DNA from: Actinomycetales bacterium
GTDB taxonomy: Bacteria; Actinomycetota; Actinomycetes; Actinomycetales; BWSM-131
Assembly (NCBI GenBank): GCA_030149025.1
Contig: JASBSH010000219.1
Coordinates: 1-5,046 of the forward strand
Direction of reading: 5' to 3'
DNA: 5,046 nucleotides
The position numbers and the translations under genes are program-made. Shown piece by piece: positions 1-5,046 of this stretch. Position 1 is the first letter of the stretch, and each line of letters starts with the position of its first letter. The notes under the pieces are model-generated. The model did not search any database. It saw only the letters and a program-made list of their open reading frames with translations, and was not told where the DNA came from.

Positions 1-591
1 AAGAAGTTGATCGATGCCCAGGTCCGCGCCCGTAACGACTTCGGTCAGCGTCGCCAGGCCGATCCCCAACGCAAGCGCCGCACATCCTCGCGCCGCCAGC
101 AATTGCCCGGCGTGGAAGGGCCGCCACGTGACGGTGGTGGCCGGTGTCGGCGGTGGGGGCGCCGCGCCGGAGGAGTCCTCGTACCTCCCGGGCTTCTCCA
201 GCAGCTCGTTCACCGGCTCCAGCACCAGCACGGTGGAACCGGCGGCCCACCGGTCGACCAGCGTGTCGGCGTCCACGGCGTTGAGCCTTCCGGCCTTGAG
301 CGCGAAGGTGACCTGCTCCCACCGCTCGTCCCCGGGCCGCACCTGGTCGACCAGTGCGTCGAAGGTGACCAGTCGTGCCCGGTTGTCCTTGCTGGGCACG
401 GTCACGCGCACGCGCCGTGCCAGGCCGATCGGGTCCTTCTGCTCCTCGCCGCCCACGACGACGGCGATCAACCCGAAGTGCCAGACGTGCCACAGCGCCT
501 GGGATCGGCCACCGGGTGCGGTGACCCAGATCAGGCCCGCCTTGCCGGCGGCGGCAGCGAGCAGGGGATCCGGCTGCGTCGCTTCGGTCAT
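1..591 (-). CDS. Conserved hypothetical actinobacterial protein, 3'-truncated by the window edge
   Basis: The leftward frame is open from the ATG at 591-589 to base 1, giving 197 residues without a stop; the C-terminus lies outside the window. I do not recognise a named family. Residues 8-130 look like a compact alpha/beta or beta-barrel domain, with an LIWV-TAPGGR segment (20-29), a Trp/His-rich patch ALWHVWHFG (32-40), and a VRVTVPSKDNRARLV strand pair (61-75). A split-barrel (flavin-reductase-like) fold is possible but unproven. A proline-rich linker (about 144-150) follows, then a hydrophobic Ala/Leu/Gly stretch (163-183) that could be a membrane helix. The frame matches G/C-rich third-position usage, unlike the antisense frames. 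An AGGG seven bases before the ATG supports this start. The frame stays open upstream to another ATG at 696-694, but that extension has no clear ribosome site. The gene diverges from the CoA-ester lyase gene. Confidence 0.75.
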   Translation of the reverse strand, partial: MTEATQPDPLLAAAAGKAGLIWVTAPGGRSQALWHVWHFGLIAVVVGGEEQKDPIGLARRVRVTVPSKDNRARLVTFDALVDQVRPGDERWEQVTFALKAGRLNAVDADTLVDRWAAGSTVLVLEPVNELLEKPGRYEDSSGAAPPPPTPATTVTWRPFHAGQLLAARGCAALALGIGLATLTEVVTGADLGIDQLL

Positions 592-694
592 GGTCACACC
601 CTGCCGTGACGTCCGCGCCCACGCCAGGCCCGAGAGCAACGTCACTGTGCGGTCGGGGTGACCAGTAGGGACGGCCTGGGTAGCGTCCGCTGCC
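592..694. promoter_or_regulatory. Divergent intergenic region, probable back-to-back promoters
   Basis: This 103-bp gap separates the leftward hypothetical gene from the rightward CoA-ester lyase gene, so it should carry both promoters. I cannot pick convincing -35/-10 pairs. It contains two GTCAC and two GTGAC pentamers arranged as inverted pairs: 593-597 with 606-610 (8-bp spacer) and 641-645 with 658-662 (12-bp spacer). These are candidate half-sites for a dimeric regulator, but similar pentamers also occur inside coding sequence nearby. That promoters exist here is inferred from gene orientation only. Confidence 0.35.
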
Positions 695-1693
695 ATGGCA
701 GCCACAGACGCGAACGCGAACCACAGCAGCCCGACCTCCCGGATCCTGCGGCCCCGCCGCTCGAACCTCGCGGTGCCCGGGTCGAGTACGAAAATGATCG
801 ACAAGGCCAAAGGCCTCCCGGCCGACCAGGTCTTCCTCGACATCGAGGACGCCGTGGCGCCGCTGGCGAAACCGGACGCCCGCAAGAACATCGTCGCCGC
901 CCTGAACGAGGGCGGCTGGGGTGACAAGATCCGGACCGTCCGCGTCAACGACTGGACGACGCAGTGGACCTACACCGACGTGGTCACCGTGGTCGAGGGC
1001 GCGGGGCAGAACCTCGACGCGATCATGCTGCCGAAGGTGCAGAGCGCCGAGCAGGTCGTCGCCCTGGACCTGATGCTCACCCAGATCGAGAAGAGCTTGG
1101 GCTTCGAGGTGGGCCGCATCGGCATCGAGGCGCAGATCGAGAACGCCAAGGGCTTGCTGGCCGTCGACGCGATCGCCCAGGCGAGCCCGCGGGTGGAGAC
1201 CATCATCTTCGGCCCGGCCGACTTCATGGCCTCCATCAACATGAAGAGCCTCGTCGTCGGGGAGCAGCCGCCCGGCTACGACGTCGGGGACGCCTACCAC
1301 CACATCCTCATGTCGATCCTCATGGCGGCACGTGCCCACGACAAGCAGGCGATCGACGGGCCGTACCTGCAGATCCGGGACGTCGACGGGTTCCGTCGGG
1401 TGGCCGGCCGCAGCGCCGCACTGGGTCTCGACGGCAAGTGGGTGCTGCACCCCGGCCAGATCGACGCCGCCAACGAGGTGTTCAGCCCGCGGCAGGAGGA
1501 CTACGACCACGCGGAGAACATCCTCGACGCGTACGAGTGGTACACCTCCGAGGCCGGCGGCAAGCGGGGCGCCGCGATGCTCGGCGACGAGATGATCGAC
1601 GAGGCGTCTCGGAAGATGGCGCTCGTCGTCGCAGGCAAGGGCCGCGCGGCCGGCATGCAGCGCACGAACCGCTGGGAGCCGCCGTCCGAGTGA
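695..1693 (+). CDS. CoA-ester lyase, HpcH/HpaI-CitE superfamily (malyl-CoA/beta-methylmalyl-CoA lyase-like)
   Basis: Predicted cytoplasmic Mg2+-dependent TIM-barrel lyase of 332 residues, a normal length for malyl-CoA lyases (about 320). The family cleaves 3-hydroxyacyl-CoA esters such as L-malyl-CoA or beta-methylmalyl-CoA to glyoxylate plus acetyl- or propionyl-CoA. Visible family marks are RRSNLAVPGSSTKM (21-34), VFLDIEDAVAP (46-56), the substrate-binding Arg in TVRVND (R83), IMLPKV (110-115), the metal ligand Glu in QIENAKG (E149), the second ligand in FGPADF (D176), and KWVLHPGQI (248-256). The Asp in EMIDEAS (D302) fits the catalytic Asp contributed across subunits. All expected key residues are present. 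The ATG at 695 is the only start before an in-frame stop at 659-661, although no strong ribosome site precedes it. The first 18 residues are an unconserved-looking leader. The exact substrate cannot be told from sequence: citramalyl-CoA or malyl-CoA thioesterase roles remain possible, and no partner pathway gene lies in view. Confidence 0.88.
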   Translation: MAATDANANHSSPTSRILRPRRSNLAVPGSSTKMIDKAKGLPADQVFLDIEDAVAPLAKPDARKNIVAALNEGGWGDKIRTVRVNDWTTQWTYTDVVTVVEGAGQNLDAIMLPKVQSAEQVVALDLMLTQIEKSLGFEVGRIGIEAQIENAKGLLAVDAIAQASPRVETIIFGPADFMASINMKSLVVGEQPPGYDVGDAYHHILMSILMAARAHDKQAIDGPYLQIRDVDGFRRVAGRSAALGLDGKWVLHPGQIDAANEVFSPRQEDYDHAENILDAYEWYTSEAGGKRGAAMLGDEMIDEASRKMALVVAGKGRAAGMQRTNRWEPPSE

Positions 1694-1720
1694 TCGGGCA
1701 GTGACGACGAGAGTCACCGG

Positions 1721-1740
1721 GTAGGGACCTTCGGCCCATC
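1721..1740 (+). promoter_or_regulatory. Candidate DosR/DevR-type operator
   Basis: The core GGGACCTTCGGCCC (1724-1737) is an imperfect palindrome that fits the mycobacterial DosR box TTSGGGACTWWAGTCCCSAA at 11 of 14 core positions and 12 of 20 overall (my count by eye). It sits between the lyase stop and an Acg-like nitroreductase gene, a class of gene that DosR activates in mycobacteria. A weak -10-like CAGGAT at 1761-1766 would place the box centre near -42, the usual position for such an activator. However, that would put the transcript start almost on the ribosome site. GC-rich DNA yields partial matches by chance, so this is a candidate only. Confidence 0.42.
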
Positions 1741-1771
1741 CCATCCCCTGCCTCCCGAGACAGGATCGCAG

Positions 1772-1779
1772 AAAGGAGG
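1772..1779 (+). promoter_or_regulatory. Strong Shine-Dalgarno of the nitroreductase gene
   Basis: AAAGGAGG lies eight bases before the ATG at 1788. It is the best ribosome binding site in the window, fixes the start of the first gene of the cluster, and suggests high translation of the operon's lead gene. Confidence 0.85.
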
Positions 1780-1787
1780 CGATCCCG

Positions 1788-2801
1788 ATGGCGACGGCGA
1801 CCGGTTCTGCGACCACCACTGAGCTTCTTGAGGCGATGGCTGAGGCCGCGCGCTCCGCTCCTTCCGTTCACAACACCCAGCCGTGGCGGTTCCAGATGGC
1901 CATGGCCGGTGCCCGTGCCGGTGATGGCCCGGGGTTGCTGATTTTCGAGGACCCCCACCGGTCGTTGCCGGTCCTCGACCCCGACGGCCGTTTGCGTGCC
2001 ATTTCCTGCGGCGCGGCGGCGGCGAACGCCGAGGTTGCGTGCCGGGCCCAGGGATTCTCAACGGCTGTTGACTGGCTGCCCGACCCGAACCGCCCGGAGC
2101 TCGTGGCTGTGGTCCGGCCCGACCGCGCGCACAACGAGCAGACCCACGTCATGAGTCTCGCGAACGCCGTGCCGAGCCGGCGCACACACCGGCGGATCCA
2201 CCGCCACGCGATGCTCGAACCCGGGGAGCTGGAGGCCTTGCGGCGCGAGGTGAGCACCGCAGGTGCAGCCATGACGGTGCTCGACGACACAGCGCGTCGG
2301 CACCTGGCCGTCCTGCTCGTGCGGGCGATGGTGGCCCAGTCCGGCTCCCCGGAGCTCGTGGACGAGGTGGACAGCTGGGTGCGCGGCTACGGGCCAGGCG
2401 AGCAGGAGCGGCAGGACGGCGTCCCGGTCGCCTCGCTCGGAACCGGCCCGTTCCCGATCGACTCGCTCGCGCACGCGGCAATGGACGCCGACCGGCTTTC
2501 AGCCGAGGACGTCGAGCAGGCGCTGTCGTGGTCGACCACCGTGGCAATCAGCACCGTCGGCGACCGGCGACGTGACTGGCTGAACGCGGGCCGCGCACTC
2601 GAACGGATGTGGTTGCACCTCACCGTCGCCGGTTTCGTTCTCGCCTTCGCCGACCAGGCGACGCAGCTCGAGGAGACCCGCCGGCAGCTCCCCGAGGCGC
2701 TCGACGTCCTGGGCCACGTCCAGATGGTCGTCCGGCTCGGCCGTCCCCTCGTCGAAGTGCCTCGCACACCCCGCAGACCCCTGTCGGAGATGTTGAGATG
2801 A
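1788..2801 (+). CDS. Acg-like nitroreductase-family FMN protein
   Basis: A 337-residue protein of the Acg type (Rv2032, Rv3131 and Rv3127 of Mycobacterium tuberculosis are 331-344 residues). These proteins consist of two tandem nitroreductase-like halves; in Acg the FMN pocket is covered by a lid, and a flavin storage or sequestration role has been suggested rather than ordinary nitroreduction. Marks seen are AARSAPSVHNTQPWRF (20-35), the N-terminal signature; DPDGR with ISCGAAAANAEVA (64-84); PSRRTHRRIH (129-138); the second-half helix WLNAGRALERMWL (264-276); and the C-terminal RLGRP-x(5)-PRTPRRPLSEML (316-336). It starts behind a strong ribosome site and its stop overlaps the next gene's ATG, so it heads a translationally coupled operon with the USPs. 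The candidate DosR-type box upstream agrees with hypoxia/redox control. No truncation is seen. Family assignment is firm; substrate and true activity are unknown. Confidence 0.88.
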   Translation: MATATGSATTTELLEAMAEAARSAPSVHNTQPWRFQMAMAGARAGDGPGLLIFEDPHRSLPVLDPDGRLRAISCGAAAANAEVACRAQGFSTAVDWLPDPNRPELVAVVRPDRAHNEQTHVMSLANAVPSRRTHRRIHRHAMLEPGELEALRREVSTAGAAMTVLDDTARRHLAVLLVRAMVAQSGSPELVDEVDSWVRGYGPGEQERQDGVPVASLGTGPFPIDSLAHAAMDADRLSAEDVEQALSWSTTVAISTVGDRRRDWLNAGRALERMWLHLTVAGFVLAFADQATQLEETRRQLPEALDVLGHVQMVVRLGRPLVEVPRTPRRPLSEMLR

Positions 2802-3682
2802 GCACCGCTGTGGGTGGCCGGATCCCACGGGGCGCCGTCGTCGTTGGCATCAGCGCACGGACGGAAGGGGAGTCGGCCCTCCGATGGGCCCGTGCCGAGG
2901 CCGCGGAACGTCAGGCACCCCTCGTCGTCGTGCGGGTCCTCAGGGACGACCCTGGTGCCGTGCTGAGCAAGCTGTCTCGCCAGGCCGCCATGGTCGTCGT
3001 CGGAGGACCGGGCGGAGGGGCGGACGTCTGGGCCACGCCCGTCGGTACCAGGCTCGTCGAGGAGACCACAGCACCGGTGGTCGTCGTGCGCGGTGACCAC
3101 GGGCGCGAGCAGGAACGCGACTGGCCCGTGGTGGTTGCGGTGGCGGACACCGAGGAGGCAGACGGGCTGCTCGCCTTCGCCTTCGGGACCGCAGCCCGAC
3201 AGCGAAGGCCGCTTGTCGTCGTCCATGCGATGAACGGGCTTGGCGTGGGGACGGTGCTGCCGCTCCCCGCCACTGTGGCCTACCTCGTGCCCGGCAGAGG
3301 TAGGGCCGACCATGTGCGTGCGCTCTGGCACGCCCGGCTGACCGCGGCCTTGAGCACCTGGTCGGCGCGTTACCCGCACGTGCCGGTCCGCGTCGAGATT
3401 GCGATGGACGACCCCGCCAGGGCACTGCTGGAGCGCAGTAGGCACGCCTCGTTGCTGGTGCTGGGCATCCGCCGGTTGCGAGAGCGTGTGGCGGTGTGGC
3501 GTTTCGTGCCCTCGGTGGTCCCGGTGAGCAGGCCGCTCGAGCTGGCCGCCATCTGGTCGTCGTCCTGCCCGGTGGCACTCGTGCCACCGGGCACGGATGG
3601 TGTCCACGAGAGCGTGTCGGATGAGGCCCACGCTGTCGGGGTTCCGGTCAAGGCTCGCCTGGAGCCGGTGAAGAGCAGCTGA
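2798..3682 (+). CDS. Degenerate tandem-domain universal stress protein
   Basis: This 294-residue cytoplasmic protein has two USP-like domains. Domain 1 (about 12-98) runs from AVVVGIS, through helix ESALRWARAEAAERQAPLVVV (25-45), straight into DPGAVLSKLSRQAAMVVVGG (51-70) and ends TAPVVVVRG (91-99). It is about 85 residues against a usual 140 and lacks the central helix-strand portion. The usual Asp after strand 1 is replaced (VGISARTEG), and the glycine-rich ATP loop is not in G-x2-G-x9-G(S/T) form. Domain 2 (about 110-263) has full length, but its loop reads GIRRLRERVAVWRFVPS (223-239), again without the motif. ATP binding is therefore unlikely in either half. The C-terminal tail (265-294) is extra. 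The ATG at 2798 overlaps the preceding TGA as ATGA; the longer in-frame start at 2609 would lie wholly inside the nitroreductase gene and is not used. Probable role: a non-nucleotide-binding partner or regulator in the same stress operon (inference). Confidence 0.82.
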   Translation: MSTAVGGRIPRGAVVVGISARTEGESALRWARAEAAERQAPLVVVRVLRDDPGAVLSKLSRQAAMVVVGGPGGGADVWATPVGTRLVEETTAPVVVVRGDHGREQERDWPVVVAVADTEEADGLLAFAFGTAARQRRPLVVVHAMNGLGVGTVLPLPATVAYLVPGRGRADHVRALWHARLTAALSTWSARYPHVPVRVEIAMDDPARALLERSRHASLLVLGIRRLRERVAVWRFVPSVVPVSRPLELAAIWSSSCPVALVPPGTDGVHESVSDEAHAVGVPVKARLEPVKSS

Positions 3683-3691
3683 GGAGCGTTG

Positions 3692-4582
3692 ATGGACAAG
3701 GAGATCGTGGTCGGGTACGACGGGAGCGAACAGGCCGGAGCGGCCGTTGACTGGGCTGCCCGAGAGGCAACCGCACGCCGGGTGCGGCTGCGAGTCGTCT
3801 ACATCGAGAGGCCGAACGTGTTGGCCGGGCCACCCGGCGCCGACCCGTGGATGGCTCAGCAGATCGAGCAGATCGGGCGCCAGTTGACGGAGGAGGCGGA
3901 GGAACGCGCCCGCCGGGTCGACGGTGTCGACGTGCGGTCCACCGTGCTCACCGGGCCACCGGCAGGGGCTCTCGTCGACACGGCTCGTGATGCAGATCTG
4001 CTCGTCCTGGGCACGCGCGGGCGAGGCGAGCTCGCCAGTGCCCTACTCGGTTCCGTCGCCTACTCCGTGAGCGCTCATGCCGAGTGCCCGGTCGTCGTGG
4101 TGCGCGGTGACGGGCAGGTGCGTCCCGGGCCGTCGGCACCCGTGGTGGTCGGTGTGGACGGTTCGGAACCAGCACGGGCGGCCGTGGACGCCGCCGCGGA
4201 CGCGGCTCACAGGTACGGTGCACCGCTCACGGTCGTGGGTGCCTGGCAAGGCACGTCCGCAGGCGCCTGGGCGGGGGAGTACTGGATGATCACGGCCGAG
4301 GCCTTGGAGGACATGGACAAGGCAGCACAGCGTGAGACACAGGATGTCGTGAGTTCGGCTGTTGCACAAGCGAAACAGCACCATGGTGACCTGGCGGTCG
4401 AGGGCGTCACGACGGACGGCATGCCGGCAAAGGTGCTCGTCGATGCGTCGGTGGACGCCGGCTTGCTCGTGGTCGGTGCCCGAGGTCGTGGCGGCTTCAC
4501 CGGGCTGCTGCTCGGTTCGGTCAGCCACGGCGTGATCCACGCGGCGTCCCGTCCCGTGATGGTCGTCCGCGCCGCGAAGTAG
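3692..4582 (+). CDS. Tandem-domain universal stress protein with two intact ATP-binding motifs
   Basis: A 296-residue USP with two complete UspA-type domains, about 1-138 and 149-294. Each starts with the canonical strand plus Asp (IVVGYDGSE at 5-13; VVVGVDGSE at 151-159). Each carries the full ATP loop G-x2-G-x9-G(S/T): G107, G110, G120-S121 in domain 1, and G262, G265, G275-S276 in domain 2. Each closes with a PVVVVRG-like strand. Family members with this motif bind ATP and act in stress survival or growth arrest; several tandem USPs of this size belong to the mycobacterial DosR regulon. The ATG at 3692 is preferred over the TTG immediately before it (3689) because GAGGAG (3681-3686) is better spaced from the ATG. 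Only nine bases separate it from the preceding USP stop, whose TGA overlaps the ribosome site, so co-translation is likely. The stop codon lies inside a 14-bp tandem duplication. Confidence 0.93.
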   Translation: MDKEIVVGYDGSEQAGAAVDWAAREATARRVRLRVVYIERPNVLAGPPGADPWMAQQIEQIGRQLTEEAEERARRVDGVDVRSTVLTGPPAGALVDTARDADLLVLGTRGRGELASALLGSVAYSVSAHAECPVVVVRGDGQVRPGPSAPVVVGVDGSEPARAAVDAAADAAHRYGAPLTVVGAWQGTSAGAWAGEYWMITAEALEDMDKAAQRETQDVVSSAVAQAKQHHGDLAVEGVTTDGMPAKVLVDASVDAGLLVVGARGRGGFTGLLLGSVSHGVIHAASRPVMVVRAAK

Positions 4583-4602
4583 TCCATCCGAAGTAGTCCG
4601 TC
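4575..4602 (+). repeat. 14-bp perfect-register tandem duplication over a stop codon
   Basis: CGAAGTAGTCCATC (4575-4588) is followed at once by CGAAGTAGTCCGTC (4589-4602), identical at 13 of 14 positions. The first copy contains the last codons and TAG stop (4580-4582) of the USP gene; the second lies in the untranslated gap. It looks like a recent local slippage or duplication event that lengthened the gap without changing the protein. Confidence 0.85.
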
Positions 4603-4611
4603 GTGCACGAC
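4600..4611. promoter_or_regulatory. 12-bp perfect palindrome, candidate operator
   Basis: GTCGTGCACGAC is its own reverse complement and lies 61 bp before the ATG of the split-barrel protein gene, at the end of the tandem duplication. Position and symmetry suit a dimeric repressor or activator site. I do not match it to a known regulator. Confidence 0.35.
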
Positions 4612-4623
4612 TGCCGGCGGGCC

Positions 4624-4656
4624 TGTCCCCGTGATCATGCAGGTCGGCACGGGACA
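4624..4656 (+). repeat. Inverted repeat / possible hairpin before the split-barrel gene
   Basis: TGTCCCCGTG (4624-4633) and CACGGGACA (4648-4656) pair over nine bases with one bulged C, around a 14-base loop. There is no T-run after it, so it is not a classical intrinsic terminator. Its right arm ends four bases before the AAGGGAA ribosome site, so it may be a leader hairpin, an operator (the arms carry GTCCC and GGGAC), or a weak terminator for the USP operon. Confidence 0.5.
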
Positions 4657-4672
4657 CCAGAAGGGAACCCAG

Positions 4673-5046
4673 ATGTCGACTGACATGACCGCCCAGCCGT
4701 ACTTCGAGGTGCTCTCGCGTGAGGAGTGCGTGCGGTTGCTGCCCACGGCGACCATCGCCCGGCTGGCCTACTGCGGCGAGGGCGGCGAGGCGCACGTCTT
4801 CCCTGTCAACGCCTTCGTGTACTCAGAGGAGGTCATCGTGCGCACTGGTTACGGCGGCAAGCTGGCAGCTGCCGCGCACGGCGCCACCTTGACGGTGGAG
4901 GCCGACGAGGTCGACGTGGCGACCCGTACCGGCTGGGTCGTCAACGTGATCGGTCGTGGCCGTGTGATCGAGGACCTCGACGACCTCGCCATGCTGGAGC
5001 TGGCCGGCGTGCGTCCGTGGGCGCCTGGGGGCAAGGAGTTCTTCAT
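4673..5046 (+). CDS. Pyridoxamine-5'-phosphate-oxidase-like FMN split-barrel protein, 3'-truncated by the window edge
   Basis: The frame is open from the ATG at 4673 to the right edge (124 complete codons). The layout follows the small pyridoxamine-oxidase-like family: SREECVRLLPTATIARLAYC (15-34, the usual 'L..-GRLA' opening), HVFPVNAFVYSEEVIVRT (41-58), GGKLAAAAHGATLTVEADEVD (61-81), and GWVVNVIGRGRVI (87-99). The R57-T58 and K63 positions fit the flavin-phosphate contacts, and GWxVxVxGR is the typical fourth-strand motif. Such proteins bind FMN, F420 or haem; most are not true PNP oxidases, so the cofactor is uncertain. AAGGGAA at 4661-4667 (five-base spacer) supports this ATG over the in-frame ATG at 4685. 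It lies 90 bp after the USP gene on the same strand, so it may be co-transcribed or have its own promoter in the repeat-rich gap. Rv3129 in the M. tuberculosis DosR locus is a comparable protein. Confidence 0.88.
   Translation, partial: MSTDMTAQPYFEVLSREECVRLLPTATIARLAYCGEGGEAHVFPVNAFVYSEEVIVRTGYGGKLAAAAHGATLTVEADEVDVATRTGWVVNVIGRGRVIEDLDDLAMLELAGVRPWAPGGKEFF

Noticed and set aside
7..661. Long rightward open frames at the left edge
   Set aside because: They are antisense to the leftward gene; their products are Arg/Pro/Ser-rich low-complexity proteins with no recognisable motif, whereas the leftward frame gives a protein-like composition.
592..696. N-terminal extension of the leftward gene to an ATG at 696-694, overlapping the lyase ATG in a CCATGG
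   Set aside because: No ribosome site is seen for it and it would consume the whole divergent promoter gap; the ATG at 591 has an AGGG at good spacing.
1701..1717. GTGAC-GTCAC hairpin after the lyase gene as a terminator
   Set aside because: Only a five-base stem with no T-run; too weak to call.
2609..2797. 63-residue upstream extension of the degenerate USP
   Set aside because: It lies wholly within the nitroreductase coding region and is Arg/Pro-rich; USP homology begins just after the ATG at 2798.
2387..3631. A 414-residue leftward open frame
   Set aside because: Antisense to the nitroreductase and USP genes; His/Arg/Pro-rich composition typical of a shadow frame in high-GC DNA.
3689..3691. 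TTG as start of the canonical USP
   Set aside because: Only two bases from the GAGGAG site and it adds a single residue; the adjacent ATG is better spaced.
4043..4795. A 250-residue leftward open frame across the second USP gene and the following gap
   Set aside because: Antisense to two well-supported genes, with no recognisable domain.

Overview
The window is very GC-rich, with strong G/C preference at third codon positions and tightly packed genes with overlapping starts and stops. Together with the protein families present, this points to an actinomycete, most plausibly of the Pseudonocardiales/Amycolatopsis-Saccharopolyspora type. That assignment is an inference from style and gene content. 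The window holds six protein genes, two of them cut by its edges. I see no RNA genes, insertion sequences, CRISPR arrays or origins.

Left part (1-1693): a leftward gene running off the left edge encodes an actinobacterial protein of unknown function with a proline-rich linker and a hydrophobic C-terminal stretch. It diverges, across about 100 bp, from a rightward gene for a CoA-ester lyase of the HpcH/HpaI-CitE superfamily that most resembles L-malyl-CoA/beta-methylmalyl-CoA lyases.

Right part (1694-5046): a rightward cluster begins with a candidate DosR/DevR-type operator and a strong ribosome binding site. It then encodes an Acg-like nitroreductase-fold flavoprotein, a degenerate tandem universal stress protein (USP) whose start overlaps the nitroreductase stop (ATGA), and a canonical tandem USP with two intact ATP-binding motifs. 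After a 90-bp gap containing a tandem duplication, a perfect palindrome and an inverted repeat, it continues into the N-terminal part of a pyridoxamine-5'-phosphate-oxidase-like (FMN split-barrel) protein.

How the genes fit together: Acg-type nitroreductases, USPs and small split-barrel flavoproteins are the typical content of the hypoxia/NO/dormancy (DosR) regulon of mycobacteria, for example the Rv2032 and Rv3127-Rv3134c genes. The cluster therefore reads as a compact dormancy or redox-stress module. The most distinctive points are the non-canonical USP paired with a canonical one, and the repeat-rich gap before the last gene. No wholly new system is evident.
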